Assembly: GCA_945859605.1 (NCBI GenBank) | Contig: OX243811.1 | Location: forward strand, 58,184,766-58,248,765 | DNA from: Lumbricus rubellus | Taxonomy: Eukaryota > Annelida > Clitellata > Crassiclitellata > Lumbricidae | Reading direction: 5' to 3' | Length of the DNA stretch: 64,000 nucleotides | Shown: piece by piece, positions 60,772 through 64,000 of the stretch | Numbering within the stretch: the first letter of the stretch is position 1 | Layout of the letters: each line of letters opens with the position of its first letter | The notes under the pieces: model-generated | Database searches by the model: none | Told to the model about the DNA's origin: nothing | Seen by the model: only the letters and a program-made list of their open reading frames with translations | Position numbers and translations under genes: made by a program

Positions 60772-63700
60772 TTATACGAGAGTTGCAATTTTTACATGTC
60801 CATATGCCAACGACTCCGACGAATTGAGTAGGTATCGCTTACCGTCGTACGGAGAAAGCGCAGCCTTTCGAATTTCAACCGTGTGAAGGTCGTGTTTCTT
60901 GCTTTGAATAACACAAAATTTCGAAGACGTTGGTTTCTCGTTCAATATGCAGGCCCTATAGTCTGCGTGGCGAATACACTTCTGAACGAATCCCTTCTTT
61001 ATGCCCTTCGCCGTCTTCTTCTCCTTTTCGTTAGGGAGCAGCAAGCTATACATTTTCGACCTCAAGCCGAAAAATTCCAAAACAGCGGCCCCATTGCACT
61101 CGTCCTTAAATTTCCCAATTACCTTGGCGTTAAAGCGGCTGTGAAGGAAGTGCCCACAGGGGTAGTCTGAGGTGTCATATTCGTTTAAATGTTGCTGCAT
61201 GTCTTTGTACACGTCGGGTGTTTGTATGTGTCCGTGAAAAGGAGTTTACAAGCGGAGCCGTAGAGGGGAATAATATGTTCGTAATGGAATTTATACATTT
61301 TTAATTTTGAAATGTCCAAAATGCACATGCCTGCATAGAGAGGCTTGTTCAGGTAAACGTTTGAATTTGTTAATTTTATGACTGTCAAATCTTCGTTTAT
61401 TATAGTATACGATTCGAAATTTGACCGGGCAACAAATTTTTTCGCGCGCTTTCCGCTCATGATCAATTTGACCTGGAGGTGCTTCCTGTTATTTTGCATG
61501 GTCTTCCAGTAGATAGCGTTGTTCATTAATTTGTAAAAGTCTTTTTCAAAGGAATATTTGGCCACCTGCCGTTTGGACGTGTTGAAGTCGATATAGTTTT
61601 TCAACCATCGACTTTGTCGAAACTCAAGTATTTTGTGAATTTTTGTTAATTTCATCCCCATTTTTAGGTAGAACTGCAAATTTTGGTAATGTACGACGTA
61701 TCGAGTCTTTGACATTAGATTTGGAGTCAACTTTTCGACCCCAGCGCCAATTTTAGCCGAAATTTTCTGCGAAACGGACTTTGCGTAAGGAGATATCATG
61801 TCCGGTCGTATATGCAAACTCTCTGGAGCAAGGGGGTAGTCGTTGTGTGCGTCGTGGAGATGTGAAGGGTATTCCAAGTCCACGTCCAACAAATAGCCCA
61901 AGTCGTCATCAGTCTGTTTAGTACTCAAGTCAAAATTGGCAATTTCGTCCGTCTCTAAGAATCTAAATTTTCCAGTCGGGAGCGGTTCGGACATTGCATA
62001 ACCGTACAGATTGTTACAATCCAAGTACATGATAAAGCTGCTTGGAATGTCAGGGTCGTATCCTTGAGCGAGATACGGGTTGTTTGCCTTTGCGTAACGG
62101 TTGGATATCATGGAGACGCCGCCTCTCATCCCCCGCTCCACAAAAAGGTAAATGTCCGGGTCTGTTATAAGGTACAATTCCACTTTGGTCATCCTCAAGC
62201 ATGCATCAAAACTAAGTCCGGGGCTGCTGTAGTAGTGGAGTGCGTCAAGTCCGTAAAATTCCATAGACATTTTTAGAAAAGATTCGAACACGTCAGCCAA
62301 TAATACAACGTCCGTTTGCAAGTATAGGTCGTGGTAGTCTTGGAGAGTTTGCATGTCAAACGTCTGCCAAACCTGTTGGGCATAGTCGTAGTCGTCTTGG
62401 GTAATGTCTTCTTCAGTCAGTTTGCTGTAGAAGCAGCCTTTGGAAGGCAGAGTCCTTTCGGTCATTCTGCAGGCCGAAGTCATGTATTCGTAGGAAAATA
62501 CCCCCTTACGCAACAGCAATTTGTAATGTTCCGGAAAAAGTCGTCGCAAATGGCTGAATTTGGAATCACCCTCTTTTGCCAAATTCTTCACCAACACGTC
62601 CAAACCACAGGTTAGAACATGCAAAGAATCTAAAAATCGAATGTTATTCACTTCGAATGAAAGGTATTTTTCCATATTTGTGGCTATTACTTTAATTTCT
62701 TCGCTAGCAAACTCCTTTGTCATGTGTTTCAAAATGAGATGGGAGTCATACCCCTTAAGATTGTGAAACACGACAGGAAGGAAATAGTTGGGAGTTTTCT
62801 GCTTCTTGGCCTTTGTGGGTTTGCGAAATTTCATCTTTAGATTGCATGGAGAGCAAAGAGCAGAAACAAAGTTACCAGTCATGTGACAGTGGTGTCGAAC
62901 TTTGTTTTGATCGGTCAAAGCGACGCAGCAAGATGGACAGTTGGTGTGAGCGGCAAATTCAATTTTCTGCAGTGGAGTCAGAGGCTTCATAGACAAGTTG
63001 GTAGCAAGTATTTTGTTAATGCGGTTCTGTTCAGACTTTACATGAGAAAAGAAATGATCCATGACGTCAGGACCAGAATAGACGTAAGGTTTGGCGTCGT
63101 TCAAATGTGCAAAAGACGAAACTGTAAAACAGCAGAAACCGCTGGGCGTGTGTGTATCAAGAATTTTGGTCGCATTGGTATTGGAGGCAGAGTCGTTTGG
63201 CGTCAAAAACGATTCAAAATCTGCGTACAGGACGTAAGGTACTGGCATTTCATGCTGAGTGTTTGTGAATTTCAGTGTGGAGTTTTCGGGGGTGGGATAC
63301 CGCACAGACTGAAGTCCGTACTTGCCACAATCTTCCATATGTACATATTTCCCAGAGGCTGTTGTAAAACAGTAGAGGCAGTATGGACAGGAGAAATTTC
63401 TGTTAGTACGTGAATTTCTTCCCTTTAGAAGAGCCGAAAGGTTTCGCACGACTATGTAATGCCGCTTCCCCCCAGCATCAAGAAGCAACAGATTGGCAAT
63501 GTGTTTTCTACCCCTGTGAGCACTTGCATAAAGAGGGGTAAATGTCTTGTCGTCTGGATTGGAGTACATGACGTTGATGCTATAGTCGGGATTGAGAGAC
63601 TCAAAAAGCGGTATCTGTTCGATTGTCATGGGGAATTTAAGTCCTCTAGTGAAAAGCTCTCCCATATGCTTTCGATAGTTGCTGACTCGCTCCGAATTTT

Positions 63701-64000
63701 TGGCTTGGAAGTGTGAAACTGCAAGCGCGCTGTACAGAAAACAGAACTCGTCCTCGTTTTGGATGTTCAGTGTAGCATGCTTATGGGCAATGTATTGCGG
63801 CGTATGAATGTAGCTGGAAGCCCCTATAGGGTCGAAGACTGCATTGCAAATTTTAAAATCAACCACTCCATTTACCGTCCAGCCGGAACTTTGACTCGTA
63901 AACGTATCGACAAGTTCGTCGATTCTTTGCACGGCCTCCTGCAGTTGGTCTTCGATCTGCGATGGATGTGTGAGTGTTGCCGGTACCGACTTGAAGTAGC
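60772..64000 (-). pseudogene. polB: Broken Polinton family B DNA polymerase, second lineage
   Basis: Minus-strand reading frame open from the window edge (its 5' end lies beyond 64000) to 61185; the C-terminal part continues in another frame, 61212-60772. Seen: ExoI YADFESF, endonuclease-VII-like CPSC...RHHCHMTG, ExoII FHNLKGYDSH, ExoIII YHDLYLQTDVVLLADVF, motif A YLDCNNLYG. Motif B is altered (NNAIYWKT, with Trp for the usual Gly). Motif C is cut after FTDT by a small deletion and frameshift near 61,225-61,235 that removes the second catalytic Asp. It should be inactive. It is clearly divergent from the polymerase at 5125-8775, so it is a different element and not a copy. Confidence 0.85.

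Overview
The window is a piece of an animal nuclear genome. The main evidence is a phase-coherent, multi-exon extracellular receptor gene, many mobile-element remnants (tRNA-derived SINEs, LINE 3' ends, Tc1/mariner, hAT- and piggyBac-type elements), and two Polinton/Maverick (adintovirus-type) DNA elements at the two ends. The species cannot be named. A marine invertebrate, perhaps an echinoderm, is a guess only; the frequent intronic octamer TAGGCCTA is the main compositional signature.

0.1-11.9 kb: a compact virus-like Polinton block with twelve genes, all on the + strand and tightly packed. In order: penton-like minor capsid, membrane-active minor virion protein, dUTPase-fold protein without catalytic motifs, a conserved Polinton protein (DUF8207-like), small basic amphipathic virion peptide, double-jelly-roll major capsid, SAP+NUMOD1-like protein, protein-primed family B DNA polymerase, HNH endonuclease, adenain-type maturation protease, and two fibres. 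The fibres share a trunk but carry different heads, one discoidin-like and one C1q-like. No retroviral-type integrase or packaging ATPase is visible; they may lie left of base 1. The reading frames are intact, so the block looks young.

11.9-19.1 kb: a SINE with a 15-bp target-site duplication, then a 1.74-kb near-perfect inverted repeat around a 64-bp spacer. Its outer parts are a 125-bp satellite that runs on to about 16.8 kb. Low-complexity sequence and a broken gag-like ORF follow.

19.2-47 kb: one predicted receptor gene of 19 exons (22,597-44,693; 851 residues by my splice model). It reads signal peptide, two copies of a module [WSC-EGF-WSC-EGF-EGF-calcium-binding EGF], one transmembrane helix, and a short tail with an ITAM-like YSSL-x10-YDKL motif. 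Corresponding exons of the two modules have identical lengths, except the last one, which differs by 3 nt.

47-60 kb: a segmental duplication of the 5' part of that locus (about 19.2-30.3 kb copied at about 47.1-59.8 kb). It gives a third module of seven open exons. The calcium-binding EGF, transmembrane and tail exons are not present before the next element. Several transposons are in one copy but not the other, which orders events after the duplication.

60-64 kb: a TAATTA-rich tract, five CCAAT boxes spaced exactly 42 bp apart, and a minus-strand Polinton polymerase B of another lineage. That polymerase is frameshifted at its catalytic motif C and also altered in motif B, so it is a pseudogene.
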